A stretch of DNA of 64,000 nt, taken from NCBI RefSeq assembly GCF_000242635.2, contig NC_017770.1:4600669-4664668 (forward strand). The letters run 5' to 3'. The notes under the pieces are model-generated. The model did no database searches, was not told where the DNA came from, and was given only the letters and a program-made list of their open reading frames with translations. Positions 19,159 to 28,556 of the stretch are shown in pieces. The translations under genes were made by a program, and so were the position numbers. The stretch comes from Solitalea canadensis DSM 3403 (GTDB lineage Bacteria; Bacteroidota; Bacteroidia; Sphingobacteriales; Sphingobacteriaceae). The first letter of the stretch is position 1. Every line of letters begins with the position of its first letter.

Positions 19159-19953
19159 ATGACGAGTATAATTAAGATTGCTGCAGTAACATCGTTTTTC
19201 TTTTCTGCTTATGGACAAGCATTTTCTCAAGATTCACCCCTTTCTGCTACTTATGATTGTCGTAAGGCCACCTCATCGGTAAAAATTGATGGTGCTGTTA
19301 ACGATAAGGCTTGGCAAGACGCTGCTTGGACACCTTATTTTATTGATATTGAAGGAGACAAAAGACCGGCTCCTTATTATAAAACACGGATGAAAATGCT
19401 ATGGGATGAAAAAGGACTATACATTTTTGCAGAACTTGAAGAACCGCATTTACAGGGAACAATAACAAAGCATGATGCAGTTATTTTTCAGGATAATGAT
19501 TTTGAGGTCTTTATTGATCCGGATAATGATGAGTTAAACTATTATGAAATTGAGGTAAATACATTGAATACTATATGGGACCTAATGCTTAGTAAGCCTT
19601 ATCGTAAAGGAGGTAAACCAGATAATAGCTGGACAGCTACCGGCTTAAAAACTGCTGTAAAATTAAACGGAACACTTAACAATCCGGCAGATACAGATAA
19701 AGGTTGGTCCGTTGAGATGATGATTCCTTGGAAAGCTTTTAAAGAGAATCGTGTTCCTGCAATTAATGAAATCTGGAAAATGAATTTTTCACGTGTTCAG
19801 TGGGATTTTGAGGTAAAGGATGGAAAATACGTTAAAAAGAAGGACCCGGAAAGCGGAAAAGAATTGCCTGAGTATAATTGGGTTTGGAGCAATATGGGCG
19901 TAATTAATATGCATATCCCTGAAAGCTGGGGCAAAGTCACCTTTGTAGAATAA
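19159..19953 (+). CDS. Secreted CBM9-like carbohydrate-binding protein
   Basis: 264 residues with a signal peptide (ending AYGQAFSQ). The rest is one family 9 carbohydrate-binding-like domain: KIDGAVNDKAWQDAAWTPYF, MLWDEKGLYIFAELEEPH, FQDNDFEVFIDPDNDELNYYEIEVN and GWSVEMMIPWKAF. No catalytic module is attached. It is the last gene of the mannosidase operon, 16 bases after the beta-mannosidase and followed by a strong terminator. It probably holds glycans near the enzymes, though DOMON/CBM9 folds also bind other ligands. Confidence 0.87.
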   Translation: MTSIIKIAAVTSFFFSAYGQAFSQDSPLSATYDCRKATSSVKIDGAVNDKAWQDAAWTPYFIDIEGDKRPAPYYKTRMKMLWDEKGLYIFAELEEPHLQGTITKHDAVIFQDNDFEVFIDPDNDELNYYEIEVNTLNTIWDLMLSKPYRKGGKPDNSWTATGLKTAVKLNGTLNNPADTDKGWSVEMMIPWKAFKENRVPAINEIWKMNFSRVQWDFEVKDGKYVKKKDPESGKELPEYNWVWSNMGVINMHIPESWGKVTFVE

Positions 19954-19962
19954 AAAATTAAG

Positions 19963-20005
19963 GAATTTCAGTGGAGAAATGGACCATAAATCTCCACTGA
20001 AATTC
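19963..20005 (+). terminator. Terminator of the mannosidase operon
   Basis: Perfect 15-bp arms, 19963-19977 and 19991-20005 (GAATTTCAGTGGAGA), enclose a 13-base loop, starting 10 bases after the CBM9-like stop codon. There is no long T run, so it may work as a transcript-end hairpin. Confidence 0.7.
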
Positions 20006-20180
20006 TATTACAGAATTTACGATCCTGTCACTAAAATGATCCTCCCCCAGCTCCCCATAATCCATAAAAATCAACACACATTCACTTAATCCCTATAATC
20101 ATTTCTCACAATCGGTGTAATCCAATATAATACGGAAGTAAAAATTTAAATAATTTAATAACAGATCGCTAACACTTCCC

Positions 20181-20188
20181 TAACTTTG
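20181..20188 (+). promoter_or_regulatory. -7-like element before the LtaS-like gene
   Basis: TAACTTTG matches the Bacteroidota -7 consensus TAnnTTTG exactly, 25 bases before the start codon at 20213. The matching -33 TTTG is not clear, so this is tentative. Confidence 0.35.
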
Positions 20189-20212
20189 CGGAATTTCAAA
20201 ATTCGCAACTAA

Positions 20213-22162
20213 ATGAATTATATAAGAAGCTCAAAGGCTGAAGGTTACAATTTATATATGGCATTGTTACTCCGTTTATTGGTGATAATGCTTTTGATGT
20301 CGGTTTGTAGGGTGATTTTCTACCTGGTTAACCGCTCACTTTTCCCGATAGACAGTGTCGGGCATTTTTTTGAGCTGATGGCTGGTGGAGTTAAATTCGA
20401 TCTTGCAGCGGTATTTTATACTAATGCTTTATATATAGTTGCATTTCTACTTCCTTTCCGATTCCGTTATAATACAATCTATCAAAATGTATTAAAATGG
20501 ATTTTCTATGTGTCTAATGGTATTGCTCTTGCGGCAAACTGTATAGATTTCATTTATTTCCGATTTACATTACGCCGCACCACCTGGACAGTTTTCAATG
20601 AGTTTTCGAATGATAAGGGAAATAGCCGCCTTGGCTTACAATTCCTGATCGATTACTGGTACGTGGTCCTAATATTCATTGCATTGGTAGGAGTTATGGT
20701 CATACTTTACAGAAAGATTATCGTTCGACCTACCCGTATCGAAAGTAACTGGATTTATTATCCTACTGCTGTTGCTCTTTTAGCTTTAGGCGCAGGTTTG
20801 TTCATAGGTGGTGTAAGAGGAGGCTTTAGACATAGTACTCGTCCAATCACGTTGAGCAATGCAGGTGAGTATGTAAATACACCGGTTGAGATCGGAATTG
20901 TAGTAAACACTCCTTTTTCTATTTACAAAACGATGTCGAAACGCTCACTTAAAAAAGTGAATTATTTCGGATCAGAAAAAGAACTGGAAAGCGTTTATAG
21001 CCCGGTTCACTATCCGAAACCCGACAGCGCCTTTAAGAAAGAGAATGTTGTTATCATTATTTTAGAAAGTTTTAGTAAGGAATTTTTCGGAGTATATAAT
21101 AAAGACTTGGATGGCGGGACCTACAAAGGTTATACACCATTCCTGGATTCATTGGTTGGAGAAAGCAAAACCTTCAAATGGTCATTTGCCACCGGTAAAA
21201 AATCAATCGACGCAATGCCCTCTGTTTTAGCAAGTATTCCATCAATTGTTGAACCTTATGTTTTATCGAATTACTCAGGAAATAAGATCAACAGTATTGC
21301 AAGTTTATTAAGTAAAAAAGGATACGATTGTTCATTCTTCCATGGTGCTCCCAATGGTTCTATGGGTTTCAGCTCTTTTGCTAAACTGGCAGGATTCCAA
21401 CATTATTATGGGAAAACAGAATACAATAATGACGATGATTTTGATGGAATGTGGGGAATCTGGGACGAACCGTTTTTTAAGTTTTTTGCAACTACATTAA
21501 ATCAAAAACAACAGCCTTTTATGGCTTCGATTTTTTCTGTTTCATCACACCACCCATTTAAAGTACCGCAGCAATATGAAGGTAAATTCCCTAAAGGAAA
21601 AGAAGAAATTCACCAATGTGTTGGTTATACAGATAATGCATTACGTAAATTCTTTGCAACAGCTTCAAAAATGCCTTGGTTTAAAAACACATTGTTTGTT
21701 ATTACGGCCGACCATACCAGCAACCAGGTAACGCATGATGTTTACAATACCAGTGTAGGCTCATTTGCGATTCCGATTATTTTTTACAAACCGGGAAGCG
21801 ATCTTAAGGGAATGGATAATAAATTGTTTCAGCAGATTGATATTATGCCTTCAATTTTGGGCTATTTAAATTATGATGAGCCTTATTTTGCTTTTGGTTC
21901 GGATGTGTTGAATACTCAAAATCCTGAGCATATCGGGATTAATTATACGGGTGTTTTTCAGTTATACCAGGGCGAGTATGTATTACAATCTGATGATAAA
22001 GGACCGATTGCTTTATTCAATTATCAGAAAGACCCGTTGTTAAAAAACAATGAATTAAAAACTAATAATGTCGAACGCGAAAAATTGGAGAAATACATGA
22101 AAGCGTTCTCGCAACAATATAATAACCGAATGATTGATGATCGGTTAACCGTTCAAAAATGA
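20213..22162 (+). CDS. LtaS/sulfatase-superfamily membrane transferase
   Basis: 649 residues: five membrane segments in the first about 210 residues, then a large extracytoplasmic alkaline-phosphatase-like domain. Metal and catalytic motifs are visible: VVIIILESFSKEFFG (metal Glu), WSFATGKKSIDAMPS (nucleophile Ser/Thr segment), FHGAPNGSMGF and FVITADHTSNQ (metal Asp-His). The family transfers phosphoglycerol or phosphoethanolamine groups to envelope polymers and lipids. Bacteroidota lack classical lipoteichoic acid, so a head-group or glycan transferase role is more likely. Not a formylglycine sulfatase, since no CxPxR motif is present. Confidence 0.88.
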   Translation: MNYIRSSKAEGYNLYMALLLRLLVIMLLMSVCRVIFYLVNRSLFPIDSVGHFFELMAGGVKFDLAAVFYTNALYIVAFLLPFRFRYNTIYQNVLKWIFYVSNGIALAANCIDFIYFRFTLRRTTWTVFNEFSNDKGNSRLGLQFLIDYWYVVLIFIALVGVMVILYRKIIVRPTRIESNWIYYPTAVALLALGAGLFIGGVRGGFRHSTRPITLSNAGEYVNTPVEIGIVVNTPFSIYKTMSKRSLKKVNYFGSEKELESVYSPVHYPKPDSAFKKENVVIIILESFSKEFFGVYNKDLDGGTYKGYTPFLDSLVGESKTFKWSFATGKKSIDAMPSVLASIPSIVEPYVLSNYSGNKINSIASLLSKKGYDCSFFHGAPNGSMGFSSFAKLAGFQHYYGKTEYNNDDDFDGMWGIWDEPFFKFFATTLNQKQQPFMASIFSVSSHHPFKVPQQYEGKFPKGKEEIHQCVGYTDNALRKFFATASKMPWFKNTLFVITADHTSNQVTHDVYNTSVGSFAIPIIFYKPGSDLKGMDNKLFQQIDIMPSILGYLNYDEPYFAFGSDVLNTQNPEHIGINYTGVFQLYQGEYVLQSDDKGPIALFNYQKDPLLKNNELKTNNVEREKLEKYMKAFSQQYNNRMIDDRLTVQK

Positions 22163-22177
22163 GCCGATGTTGATACT

Positions 22178-22222
22178 AAAAAAGAATCCCATCCAGGTTC
22201 AACCGGGATGGGATTCTTTTTT
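22178..22222. terminator. Bidirectional terminator
   Basis: Perfect 17-bp arms, 22178-22194 and 22206-22222 (AAAAAAGAATCCCATCC and its complement), around an 11-base loop. A-run and T-run ends make it usable from both sides. It lies between the ends of the LtaS-like gene (plus) and the DsbA/FrnE gene (minus). Confidence 0.88.
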
Positions 22223-22236
22223 ATCGCTATTATATA

Positions 22237-22941
22237 TTAGTTACAGACACCATCGGTAGAGCACATGCCTGCCGGATCAGTATCATTATTAACAAGTGTA
22301 ATTGGATTTGCTTCATTCCATGCTTTGTTTAAAGTTTCTGTGAAAACTTCTAATGGTTGAGCGCCCGAGATTCCATATTTGCGGTCAACAACAAAGAATG
22401 GAACACCTCTTACACCTATATGTTGAGCTTCCTGCTCGTCAACACGAACATCATAGCCGAATTCATCTCCTCCCAGCATTTGCTTTATTTCTTCTGCTTC
22501 CATGCCGAGCTCAATACCTAATTCAATTAGTTGCTCATGATTGCCAACGTCTTTTCCTTCGGTGAAGTAAGCTTTTAGCAAGCGTTCTTTTGCTTTATCC
22601 TGCAATCCATGCTTAGCTGCCAGGTGAATCAAACGGTGGGCATCAAAAGTATTTGCCGGAACCGCTTTGTCGAAGTCAAATGTTAAACCCTCTTCACTAG
22701 CCATTTGAGCGACATTAGCTCCCATTTGAATGGCCCACTCACGGTCTTTTCCATATTTGTCTGCAAGAATGTCATGAATATCTTTATTGCTTTCATAGTT
22801 TGAATTAGGATCTAACTCAAAGCTATGCCATACAACTTCAACATTTTCTTTGTTAGAAAATTGATTTAGTGCGTTTTCAAATCTTCTTTTACCGATATAA
22901 CAAAACGGACACATAATGTCCGACCAAATTTCTACTTTCAT
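22237..22941 (-). CDS. DsbA-family FrnE-like oxidoreductase
   Basis: 234 residues, no signal peptide, so a cytoplasmic thioredoxin-fold protein. It opens MKVEIWSDIMCPFCYIGKRR, with the redox pair Cys11-Pro-Phe-Cys14, and has the inserted helical domain and the cis-Pro region GVRGVPFFVVDRKYGISGAQ typical of FrnE/HCCA isomerase-like proteins. It ends in a Cys-containing tail (GMCSTDGVCN). FrnE homologues are linked to oxidative stress and disulfide isomerase activity; the substrate is not known. Convergent with the LtaS-like gene across a shared terminator. Confidence 0.92.
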   Translation of the reverse strand: MKVEIWSDIMCPFCYIGKRRFENALNQFSNKENVEVVWHSFELDPNSNYESNKDIHDILADKYGKDREWAIQMGANVAQMASEEGLTFDFDKAVPANTFDAHRLIHLAAKHGLQDKAKERLLKAYFTEGKDVGNHEQLIELGIELGMEAEEIKQMLGGDEFGYDVRVDEQEAQHIGVRGVPFFVVDRKYGISGAQPLEVFTETLNKAWNEANPITLVNNDTDPAGMCSTDGVCN

Positions 22942-23170
22942 TTCTATAATTAATTATTATTCAGTCTGTTTTAAATCAAATGGAGTGCCGTTGTAGTTTT
23001 GGCAGTGTTTAGCTCCGATTATTGAATGTTATAACAACTAGTTTTTCATTCTGTTTTATTTTGCTTATGATTTATCGTATAACTGTTCACTGCATGACTA
23101 AGCGACCAGGCTTTCTGTTAAAATTTCTATTTTTGCACAACGCTAAAAACTACTATTACCTATATCTTTT

Positions 23171-23881
23171 ATGTTTTTCACCCATTTTACTTTTACAAAA
23201 AGGAACGTAACATTTTTTTACACGCTGCTAATTTTCGTTGTTACAAGCACAACAACATACGCTCAAAAAACAAAAGCCTGGGAAATTACGTATGCATCTT
23301 CATTCGAAACGTTGAACAATACTGAAAAGCTCAGCGAAAAAGATGCTGCAGCCTTGGAATTCTTAAAAGCTTTATCGTCAGGAAAAGACGACAAGCCACA
23401 ACTTCTTTGCTATGTAACTGCTGATAGATTACGAGTAGAACAGAACGCGCTTATTTCATCAGTTTACATCGGCAACAAAGTTGATTCGACTTGTTATGTA
23501 TATTCCGGACATACTAAGACTGCTTATAAAACTCTGTTGGCAGCGCCAGCATTTATTGATCTAGGCGATTCCATTACAGTGTTAACTGCGGATGATTATA
23601 AGATAAATTTTGAAGCGGAAACTAAGATAATTGCAGGCATTACCTGCAAGAAAGCGGTGATTGACATTGGAGCGAAAATGACGGTATGGTATGCCGAACA
23701 TATTCCACAATTGTATTGGGACAAGTACGCTTATCTGCAAAGAATTCCGGGATGTGCATTGGCTATTCAGACTGAGCAAAGTGAAATGCTAATCGGAATA
23801 AAGGCGGCGTCCGTTAAAGAGTTGGAGGTTGATGAGCACTTATTTAAAGTGCCGGAAGGCTATGAAATTATTGAATATTAG
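23171..23881 (+). CDS. Secreted GLPGLI/DUF4412-like protein
   Basis: 236 residues with an N-terminal signal (about residues 1-32, ending TTTYAQ). The body has features of DUF4412/GLPGLI-type periplasmic proteins: ETKIIAGITCKKAVID, MTVWYAEHIPQLYWDKY and RIPGCALAIQTE. These proteins are common in Bacteroidota, with unknown function. A perfect -7-like TATTTTTG lies at 23128-23135, 35 bases before the chosen ATG, which supports this start. Family assignment is from motif resemblance only. Confidence 0.7.
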   Translation: MFFTHFTFTKRNVTFFYTLLIFVVTSTTTYAQKTKAWEITYASSFETLNNTEKLSEKDAAALEFLKALSSGKDDKPQLLCYVTADRLRVEQNALISSVYIGNKVDSTCYVYSGHTKTAYKTLLAAPAFIDLGDSITVLTADDYKINFEAETKIIAGITCKKAVIDIGAKMTVWYAEHIPQLYWDKYAYLQRIPGCALAIQTEQSEMLIGIKAASVKELEVDEHLFKVPEGYEIIEY

Positions 23882-23905
23882 TTGAGATTAGTCCTTAAAT
23901 AAATG

Positions 23906-23933
23906 AAAAATGCACCGTAACAGGTGCATTTTT
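23906..23933. terminator. Bidirectional terminator
   Basis: Perfect 11-bp arms, 23906-23916 and 23923-23933 (AAAAATGCACC and its complement), with a 6-base loop and A/T tails. It separates the converging GLPGLI-like and GH20 genes. Confidence 0.85.
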
Positions 23934-23970
23934 CGTTTTATTTAATTTGTAAAGAAAAGTCGGTCGATAG

Positions 23971-26529
23971 TTAGTTCTTGATCTCCTCAATTCTGCCACT
24001 TCTTCCGTAACTATCAAATACACAAAGTTTTATTAATCCTTTTTCTGTGATTGGATTCGTGTATGTTTTGCTTTTTATAGTTGGAGTTGAACCATTTGTG
24101 GTGTATTTTATGATAAAACCAGGTAATTGAACGTTTGCTTTTACTGTTCCGTTTTCAACAATTGCTCCGGCCGTAGGAATTCTGTATTTGAATCCTCCGT
24201 GATAAAAACTTAAGCGAGGTAATTCACGTTTGCTAACGGTATTTATAAACTCATTCCAAGCTTTGGTATAGGAAGTGGTAAATGAAGCTTCGTCTTTTTC
24301 GTTGGCCCATTCAGGATCTTTAGCCCAGGCTCTTTCTGCCAGTCCTAGAAGTTTTGGGAATAGCATATATTCTAATCTTTCCGGACCGACCATTGTCTCC
24401 GACCAGATCAAGCCTTGAACGCCTACAATGTTTGATTTTCCGTAATCGGTTAGACGTTCTTTTCCTTTGAAGAAATCTTTGGTAAGAGCATTCCCCATCC
24501 GGTCTTCATTTGAATTCTTATAGTAATCAAATGGAATAAATTTGAAAGGTTTGTCGACGTCAATAAATCCGCCCCAGTAGTAACCTTGCTCATCAAACGA
24601 TTTATTGTAAGACATATCGAAGTACACGTTACTCACCGGAGAAAGAACAACCTTATAGCCGGCATTTGCCAGTTTATAGGCCAGATCTTCCGCACCCCAG
24701 CCTAACAAGTTATTCCAAACATCAAGATGAATATTTTCATTGCTGAAATCAGGATTAGGAATATAAACTTTATTTCCATCAAGCAGGGTCTTCCGCATTC
24801 CTACTTCTTCCCAACCATATAAGAATAAACCACGGTCTTTAAGGATGTTGTTTACTTTGCCGAAATAGTAATACCAAAGGTCGTCGGTGTTTTTAATTGA
24901 ACTGTTTTCCTGTTTAAGTTTTTCGAATGCGGGTGATTTTTCCCATGAGCCCGCTGGAACTTCATCTCCTCCCATGTGGATAGTTTCTAACGGAATTCCA
25001 GCTTCTTTGTACATTTCAATAAATCCGTCAACTACTTTCGCAAGGAAATTATAGGTAGATGGCATAGATACATCCATTACGTTGTCGGTCCAACCCTGTA
25101 CAGAGCGGTGGATCGATTGATCGCCGGGAGCACGAAGTAAATATCTTTCCGCTTCCTCTTTTTTGCCTTCTTTCATCAACCTGTCATAACGTACCTGCAT
25201 TGAAACCACAGCTGCCCGCGCATGCCCCGGAGTCTCAATTTCAGGAATAACTTTTATGTGACGCTGGTGAGCATATTTCAGGATCTCAATAAACTCAGCT
25301 TTTGAATAGTGTCCGGTTCCAAAGCTGTTATTGTCTGGTCCGGAGCCGAATGATGGAGGCAACTGGTTTTTGTCAAAATCTTTATGACCGCGTTTCGCTC
25401 CTACTTCGGTAAGTTCTGGTAATCCCGGGATTTCGATTCTCCAGCCTTCATCTTCACTAAAGTGGAAGTGAAACACATTGATCTTGTAAAGCGCTAAAAC
25501 ATCAAGTACTTTTAAAACTTGCTCTTTCGTTTGAAAATTACGCCCGACATCCAACATGAAGGCTCTCCATGCAAAACGTGGTTCATCTTTCACCTCAACG
25601 GTTTGTATTTGAACTGATTTTTGAACGGAAGCCCATGCATTTGCAGGGAATAATGATTTTAGTGATTGGATCGCATAAAATGCTCCGGCAGGAGTTGCAG
25701 CAGTAATGATAACCTGGTTTTTGTCGACAGTTAATTCGTAAGCCTCAGCGCCCATTTCTCCTTTTTTGAAAACAATGCTCGCTGAACCATTAACGATCGC
25801 AGGTTTCTTTCCTAAAATGGGTTGCAATTCAGCGGCCAATAGTTGAGCTTCTTTTGCAAAAGCATTATCTGTGCTTATGGTTAAAGCAGCAGTGAGTTCA
25901 AAAAAACCTTGCTTCTCCTTATATTCAACTGGCGACGGGAAAATCTTGGTTAGCTTCTCTGCAGGAATATCAATGATTTCCTTATTCTTTTCGTAAACAA
26001 CTTGCGCCGTAGTTATAGGCATAATGTCAGTGTTGTTACGATTCATTTGTTTTCCTTCAGTTGAAGGGATTATTTTATAAGTGGGTAAAATTTGAGCGTT
26101 TTGTGGTTCATCATCCCAAACTAAATACAAGCCAGACGGTGCATCAGCACTGTTTAGTGTCCAGTCGCTTGCCTTCATTTGTATGGAAACAGATTGCCCC
26201 GGTTTTAAACCTTGAAATCCAGAAGTTGGTACGATGCGACTAAGATCTCCGTTGATGCGATCAAATTTTAATTCTTTATAAGCAAAGGCTGTATCAATAA
26301 TTCTTGGCAGGTTAAAATAAATACTCCAGCCTTTTGTAGGTAACGTATTCTTTGAATTATTGGTAATTGTAAATGCCGAAATGTAGCCAGATTTACCTTG
26401 GTAATTATTTTCAATTACCTGCCACTGAATACTAATGTCTTTTGGTTGAATAGCATGTTTGTTGGTTTGCGCATTTGCCTGATGCAAAATACTTGCACAG
26501 ACAAGCAAACTAAGTGTGAAATTTTTCAT
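23971..26529 (-). CDS. GH20 beta-N-acetylhexosaminidase
   Basis: Secreted 852-residue chitobiase-type enzyme (signal ending QANA). Domains in order: an N-terminal CHB_HEX carbohydrate-binding domain (about 30-170, IQWQVIENNYQGKSGYISAF), the GH20b domain, the GH20 TIM barrel with the catalytic Asp522-Glu523 pair in HMGGDEVPAGSW, and a C-terminal chitobiase domain (IIKYTTNGSTPTIKSKTYTN). It removes terminal beta-linked GlcNAc or GalNAc by substrate-assisted catalysis. With the GH92 and GH2 mannosidases 5-12 kb away it would complete stepwise N-glycan trimming. It is not in their operon. Confidence 0.95.
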   Translation of the reverse strand: MKNFTLSLLVCASILHQANAQTNKHAIQPKDISIQWQVIENNYQGKSGYISAFTITNNSKNTLPTKGWSIYFNLPRIIDTAFAYKELKFDRINGDLSRIVPTSGFQGLKPGQSVSIQMKASDWTLNSADAPSGLYLVWDDEPQNAQILPTYKIIPSTEGKQMNRNNTDIMPITTAQVVYEKNKEIIDIPAEKLTKIFPSPVEYKEKQGFFELTAALTISTDNAFAKEAQLLAAELQPILGKKPAIVNGSASIVFKKGEMGAEAYELTVDKNQVIITAATPAGAFYAIQSLKSLFPANAWASVQKSVQIQTVEVKDEPRFAWRAFMLDVGRNFQTKEQVLKVLDVLALYKINVFHFHFSEDEGWRIEIPGLPELTEVGAKRGHKDFDKNQLPPSFGSGPDNNSFGTGHYSKAEFIEILKYAHQRHIKVIPEIETPGHARAAVVSMQVRYDRLMKEGKKEEAERYLLRAPGDQSIHRSVQGWTDNVMDVSMPSTYNFLAKVVDGFIEMYKEAGIPLETIHMGGDEVPAGSWEKSPAFEKLKQENSSIKNTDDLWYYYFGKVNNILKDRGLFLYGWEEVGMRKTLLDGNKVYIPNPDFSNENIHLDVWNNLLGWGAEDLAYKLANAGYKVVLSPVSNVYFDMSYNKSFDEQGYYWGGFIDVDKPFKFIPFDYYKNSNEDRMGNALTKDFFKGKERLTDYGKSNIVGVQGLIWSETMVGPERLEYMLFPKLLGLAERAWAKDPEWANEKDEASFTTSYTKAWNEFINTVSKRELPRLSFYHGGFKYRIPTAGAIVENGTVKANVQLPGFIIKYTTNGSTPTIKSKTYTNPITEKGLIKLCVFDSYGRSGRIEEIKN

Positions 26530-26585
26530 GAAGCGTTGATTCTTTATTTCAATAAAATTGGTTGTTTCTTAAATCGGTTTAAAAA

Positions 26586-26615
26586 TTTACACCAATGAAT
26601 CGCTGAAATGGTGTA
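26586..26615. promoter_or_regulatory. Inverted repeat upstream of the GH20 gene
   Basis: TTACACCA (26586-26593) and TGGTGTAA (26608-26615) form a perfect 8-bp dyad with a 14-base spacer, 57 bases upstream of the GH20 start. The flanks extend the match by A/T pairs. It could be a regulator site for hexosaminidase expression or a leader hairpin. Confidence 0.35.
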
Positions 26616-26727
26616 ATTTTCAATAAAAGCCTAGCAATGTTAGTGATAAATTAGCAAAAAAGCGCTTTTACCTGATATAATATAAATGATAAGTATGCAA
26701 CATGTTTGATAGGAGATTAAAAAAACA

Positions 26728-26768
26728 AAAAGCCCGAAGGCAGTTTTTAACTGATTCTTCGGGCTTTT
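26728..26768 (-). terminator. Terminator of the metallopeptidase lipoprotein gene
   Basis: Arms 26728-26739 and 26757-26768 (AAAAGCCCGAAG and its complement) enclose a 17-base loop. On the minus strand the hairpin is followed by a long T-rich stretch, right after the stop at 26788. Confidence 0.88.
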
Positions 26769-26787
26769 AAAGTATCCGCTAAACGGA

Positions 26788-27723
26788 TTATTCTATAATA
26801 ACTTTTCCTCTTGAGTTCGCAAATTCTTTGGATAGTTGCAAAATTTTTGCAGGCGTTAAAGCTAAGACAGATGGGTTGGTACGTATGCTGTTTCGAAGTT
26901 CAACCAAGGCCGGCTCTGTATACATTAACTTTACTTTCTGCTCTCGGATAGTATTGCCATTTGGTTTTGAATAAAGAACAAAACTTGTAAAGGTTTCAGC
27001 GATATCTTCAACAACATTTGTAGCAGCATACGGAGTCACAAATCTGTCCTGGTATTTATTGTAAAAACCGGCTAACGCATCATCGTCATCTGCTGAAATA
27101 AGAGTGTTTTCAGCCAGTATATCTGTCCACCCTAATTTATACTGATTAAAAATATATGACTTGTCTCTTGGGCAGCCTTCACTTAATCTAAATGTTTTGC
27201 AATTTTCGGATGAAGTTGATGGATCAAGCTGTTCTTCGTTTAACGTCAATACATGGCCAAGTTCATGAATAACAGTGTAAGCAAATCCCTGATTACGCAG
27301 ATTGATTTTGTTTAAATCACCTGAATATTCAATTGCCAGTGCAAGTTTCCACTCGTTGAGTTTATTACTTAATGGTGATACATATCCGGTCACTTTTTGA
27401 TTTCCGTAAACAATATCAAATTGTTTTATGCGAGTGCGGTATTCAGCCGGGATGAGCGTGGTAAAGTATTGCCACATTTTTTGATGTGTGTATTCATCAT
27501 TCTGATATTTTACTAATGAATCAGGAACTTTATAGTTGGCCACTTTAATAAGTGACTCTCCAACAACTTTGTATTTGGTTATCGATATTGCTGATGCAAG
27601 GTTATTCTGTTCAAGAGTTTGTACAGAAGTTGCTGATTCGCGTATGATTTCTTCTTTTTTGCAGGCTCCGTTTACAAGAGCCACAGAAAGCAATGTTATT
27701 GCTAAGAGGCGTTTTGAGGTCAT
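26788..27723 (-). CDS. Putative zinc metallopeptidase lipoprotein
   Basis: 311 residues with a lipoprotein signal, lipobox VNGAC (Cys21). The zinc motif HELGH is at 153-157 in YTVIHELGHVLTLNEEQLDP, and a downstream Glu in VVEDIAETFTSFVLYSK (about 236-252) may complete the site. The layout matches the Bacteroidota lipoprotein metallohydrolases (Peptidase_Mx1-like) usually found in SusC/SusD loci. Here it stands alone between GH20 and a LOG-like gene, with no SusC/D nearby. The enzyme class is fairly sure, the substrate unknown. Confidence 0.8.
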   Translation of the reverse strand: MTSKRLLAITLLSVALVNGACKKEEIIRESATSVQTLEQNNLASAISITKYKVVGESLIKVANYKVPDSLVKYQNDEYTHQKMWQYFTTLIPAEYRTRIKQFDIVYGNQKVTGYVSPLSNKLNEWKLALAIEYSGDLNKINLRNQGFAYTVIHELGHVLTLNEEQLDPSTSSENCKTFRLSEGCPRDKSYIFNQYKLGWTDILAENTLISADDDDALAGFYNKYQDRFVTPYAATNVVEDIAETFTSFVLYSKPNGNTIREQKVKLMYTEPALVELRNSIRTNPSVLALTPAKILQLSKEFANSRGKVIIE

Positions 27724-27939
27724 TTACTGTTTGGTTTAACAATTGCGAAGAAACGTAAAAAAAATGTTCACTACAAAATCAGGTGGTCTATTATTAATTG
27801 TTAAAAGTATCTGCCGATATTAGTAGGATAATTTTACCGTAAGGAAATGGACCATATCCGGTGTGCCAGGTCAGGGTGCCGGAGCTAATTAGTGTCTGCT
27901 AACAGTTTTCGTAAGTATATTTTTTGATACGTCATATAT

Positions 27940-28506
27940 ATGAAAAGTCTTTGTGTTTTTTGCGGCTCAAGCTATGGACAAAATGATAGTTATCGCAAAG
28001 CAGCTCGTGAGTTGGCAATGCTGTTGGTCGATAAAAGAATTACCCTGATTTATGGTGGAGGAAATATTGGTTTGATGGGAGAAGTTGCCCGCACTGTACG
28101 GGATTTAGGGGGTAGAGTAGTCGGTATAATCCCGGAGTTTTTAATGATAAAAGAAGTAGGCATGGTAGAAGGTTGTGAGCTGCATGTAGTGGAAAATATG
28201 CATCAGCGAAAGGCGTTGATGGCCGAATACTCGGATGGTTTTCTGGCATTGCCTGGTGGTATTGGGACTTTTGAAGAACTGTTTGAAGTACTTACCTGGA
28301 AACAGCTTCGTTTGCATCAAAAACCGATAGGGTTGCTTAATATTAATGGATATTATGATCATCTGTTAGCATTTTTAGAGCGCACCAAAAGGGAAGAATT
28401 TTTTAAGGATTGGGGGCTAATGAAAGTTGCCGAAAAACCTAAAGAACTACTTGACCTGTTACTTCATGAACATTCAGGAATTAGTACTAACTATGATCTG
28501 ATTTAA
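27940..28506 (+). CDS. LOG-family protein (TIGR00730)
   Basis: 188 residues, cytoplasmic Rossmann fold. Motifs are SLCVFCGSSYGQN, LIYGGGNIGLMG, MHQRKALMAEYSDGFLALPG and the family signature PGGIGTFEELFEVLTWKQL. Members hydrolyse nucleoside 5'-monophosphates at the glycosidic bond, including cytokinin ribotides, though in most bacteria the true role is unclear. Followed 50 bases later by a phosphodiesterase gene on the same strand. Confidence 0.92.
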   Translation: MKSLCVFCGSSYGQNDSYRKAARELAMLLVDKRITLIYGGGNIGLMGEVARTVRDLGGRVVGIIPEFLMIKEVGMVEGCELHVVENMHQRKALMAEYSDGFLALPGGIGTFEELFEVLTWKQLRLHQKPIGLLNINGYYDHLLAFLERTKREEFFKDWGLMKVAEKPKELLDLLLHEHSGISTNYDLI

Positions 28507-28556
28507 ACGTTGATCGTTGTGCCGGAATAAGTGAATTAAACTAAAAATATAGAAGA

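Noticed and set aside
20213-22162. Formylglycine sulfatase as partner of the FGE-like protein
   Set aside because: The protein has the membrane layout and motifs of LtaS-like transferases and no CxPxR or SxPxR motif.
23022-23210. 62-codon open frame before the GLPGLI-like gene
   Set aside because: It overlaps a likely promoter element and the next signal peptide, and its Tyr/Leu/Phe-rich content is what A/T-rich spacer gives by chance.
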